DNA of 64,000 bases, from positions 992,001 to 1,056,000 of the forward strand of contig NZ_JAINFL010000001.1 in NCBI RefSeq assembly GCF_022458895.1. The letters are read 5' to 3'. Positions 62,895-64,000 of the stretch are shown in pieces. The stretch's first letter is position 1, and each line of letters starts with the position of its first letter. Below the pieces are notes generated by a model, which searched no databases, was not told the origin of the DNA, and saw only the letters and a list, made by a program, of their open reading frames with translations. Position numbers and translations under genes: made by a program. The stretch is from Roseihalotalea indica. GTDB taxonomy: Bacteria > Bacteroidota > Bacteroidia > Cytophagales > Cyclobacteriaceae.

Positions 62895-62925
62895 CAAAAA
62901 TAATTTTTTTTCGTGTGGGCATCAA
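62895..62925 (-). promoter_or_regulatory. Promoter for the amino-acid dehydrogenase gene
   Basis: On the minus strand, TTG (62925-62923), 20 bases, TATTTTTG (62902-62895), a close match to the Bacteroidota consensus. The ATG follows 25 bases downstream. Confidence 0.65.
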
Positions 62926-62976
62926 TTCGATTTTCGTAATAGGAACCATTTAGAGAAACAACCGTTTGAAAACAAC

Positions 62977-64000
62977 GTGAAGGAACTCAGCTATCTCAAT
63001 AAGTACCTATATAAGTATCGGTATCGCCTCTTGCTTGGGCTATTGTTTATCATTATTTCCAACATTCTGGCAATCATTCCGGCGCAAATTGTCCGCCGAG
63101 CAATTAATCTGGTAAGCGAGAATATTTCTTTGTACCGGGTATTCGAAGGTCTAACGTTGCAAGAGCGCATTTACGATGCCTTTGCCGGGAGTATTTTGGT
63201 ATATGGAGTGGCTATTTTAGTGCTGGCCCTAGCCAAAGGGTTTTTCACCTTCCTGATGCGCCAGACTATCATTGTTGTTTCTCGGCTGATTGAGTATGAT
63301 CTGAAGAACGAAGTTTACGCCCACTACCAGACATTACCCATGAGCTTTTACCGGAAGAATAATACCGGAGACCTGATGGCTCGTATTTCAGAAGATGTGA
63401 GTAAAGTGCGAATGTATCTGGGGCCCGCTATCATGTATGGGCTTAATCTGTTTGTGCTGTTTGCTATTCTGATTCCGTATATGATTTCGGTCAATGTTCG
63501 TCTAACCCTGTATACACTGATTCCGCTTCCTATCTTATCCTTAAGCATTTACTATGTAAACAGCATTATTAATCGAAAGTCCGAAGAGATTCAGCAAAGT
63601 TTATCAGCCTTATCTACATTCGTGCAGGAGGCTTTTTCGGGAGTTCGGGTGTTGAAGGCTTTTGTTCGCGAAGAGGACTCAGCTCAGCAATTCAGCGTAG
63701 AGAGTGATGATTATAAAGATAAGTCTATCAGCCTTTCTAAAGTAAATGCGCTGTTCATTCCGCTTATTATGGCCCTAGTAGGCTTAAGTTCGGTGATTAC
63801 GGTTTTTGTTGGTGGTATGGAAGTGATTAGTGGTGCCATCTCTCCCGGGGTAATTGCTGAGTTTATCATCTACGTAAATATGCTGACATGGCCCGTGGCT
63901 TCATTAGGTTGGATTACCAGTATTGTACAACGGGCGGAAGCTTCCCAAAAACGTATTAATGAGTTTCTAAATACTAAAACTCAGATTGTTTCTCAAGAGA
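62977..64000 (+). CDS. ABC exporter permease/ATPase, partial (5' part)
   Basis: Frame 62977-64000 is open to the window end and encodes at least 341 residues. It starts with GTG. Membrane helices include LLLGLLFIIISNILAIIPAQIV, GSILVYGVAILVLALAKGFF, YGLNLFVLFAILIPYMISV and LTLYTLIPLPILSLSIYYV; motifs FYRKNNTGDLMARISEDVSKVR and QEAFSGVRVLKAFVREED are typical of the exporter (MsbA/LmrA-like) TMD1 domain. The ATPase part should follow beyond the window. The substrate is not predictable. Confidence 0.88.
   Translation, partial: MKELSYLNKYLYKYRYRLLLGLLFIIISNILAIIPAQIVRRAINLVSENISLYRVFEGLTLQERIYDAFAGSILVYGVAILVLALAKGFFTFLMRQTIIVVSRLIEYDLKNEVYAHYQTLPMSFYRKNNTGDLMARISEDVSKVRMYLGPAIMYGLNLFVLFAILIPYMISVNVRLTLYTLIPLPILSLSIYYVNSIINRKSEEIQQSLSALSTFVQEAFSGVRVLKAFVREEDSAQQFSVESDDYKDKSISLSKVNALFIPLIMALVGLSSVITVFVGGMEVISGAISPGVIAEFIIYVNMLTWPVASLGWITSIVQRAEASQKRINEFLNTKTQIVSQE

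Overview
The window looks like chromosomal DNA of a free-living, probably marine Bacteroidota, most likely of the order Cytophagales. The evidence is: promoters of the Bacteroidota form (TTTG or TTG, about 20 bases, TAnnTTTG) with no clear Shine-Dalgarno sequences; the cluster nusB-ytxH-DUF1573-yajC-ybbR-coaE; families such as DUF4290, an OmpA/propeller lipoprotein like PorE of the type IX secretion system, DUF4154 (YfiR) and the long NusB; a GH10 xylanase and a vanadium haloperoxidase. GC content is moderate, and I see no insertion sequence, prophage, integrase or CRISPR array. The genus cannot be named from this sequence alone.

Layout. 1-4042: an operon of secreted proteins ending in an 819-residue leucine-rich-repeat protein. 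4137-9840: BrkB-type membrane protein, a Tat-exported Gfo/Idh oxidoreductase, a DoxX-like protein, MnmD with a HEAT-like partner, and a subtilase lipoprotein. 10020-17266: IspF, exonuclease III, a PAS histidine kinase with its response regulator, a GH10 xylanase and an isolated NuoD. 17377-25510: a 1307-residue multidomain cytochrome c lipoprotein, a membrane GAF/coiled-coil protein with a small SpoIIAA-like partner, ThyA and a secreted unknown. 25512-33255: IspE, FabI, a MarR regulator, small secreted proteins, a dienelactone hydrolase, RadC, a vanadium haloperoxidase and S20. 33602-44934: PcrA/UvrD, DUF4290-MurA, RecJ, two related lipoproteins, a SPOR-like coiled-coil protein, FumC, an RluB-type pseudouridine synthase, a triple 92-bp tandem repeat and an orphan YfiR-like protein. 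45393-56931: tRNA-Phe, a two-gene iron-sulfur electron-transfer unit, a serine hydrolase, the PorE-like protein, PurM, PyrC, an endonuclease/exonuclease/phosphatase protein and tRNA-His. 56952-64000: a NUMOD4/HNH-type protein, the coaE-to-nusB cluster, an amino-acid dehydrogenase and the start of an ABC exporter.

Most genes are housekeeping: the MEP isoprenoid pathway (ispE, ispF), nucleotide synthesis (thyA, purM, pyrC), DNA repair (xth, radC, pcrA, recJ), cell wall (murA), fatty acids (fabI), translation (rpsT, mnmD, rluB-like, two tRNAs) and protein export (yajC). The accessory content is mostly secreted or envelope-bound: LRR protein, subtilase, xylanase, haloperoxidase, lipoproteins and the PVC-type cytochrome.

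I found no convincing new defence or mobile system. The points most worth following are the NTF2-like/LRR operon with its repeated Trp-Trp linkers, the three-copy 92-bp hairpin repeat, the palindromic repeats in convergent gaps and a 34-bp perfect palindrome, the PmoA-like/dehydrogenase/cytochrome fusion, and key-residue changes in MurA (Cys to Asp), the haloperoxidase (Ser to Ala) and the subtilase (oxyanion Asn to Thr).
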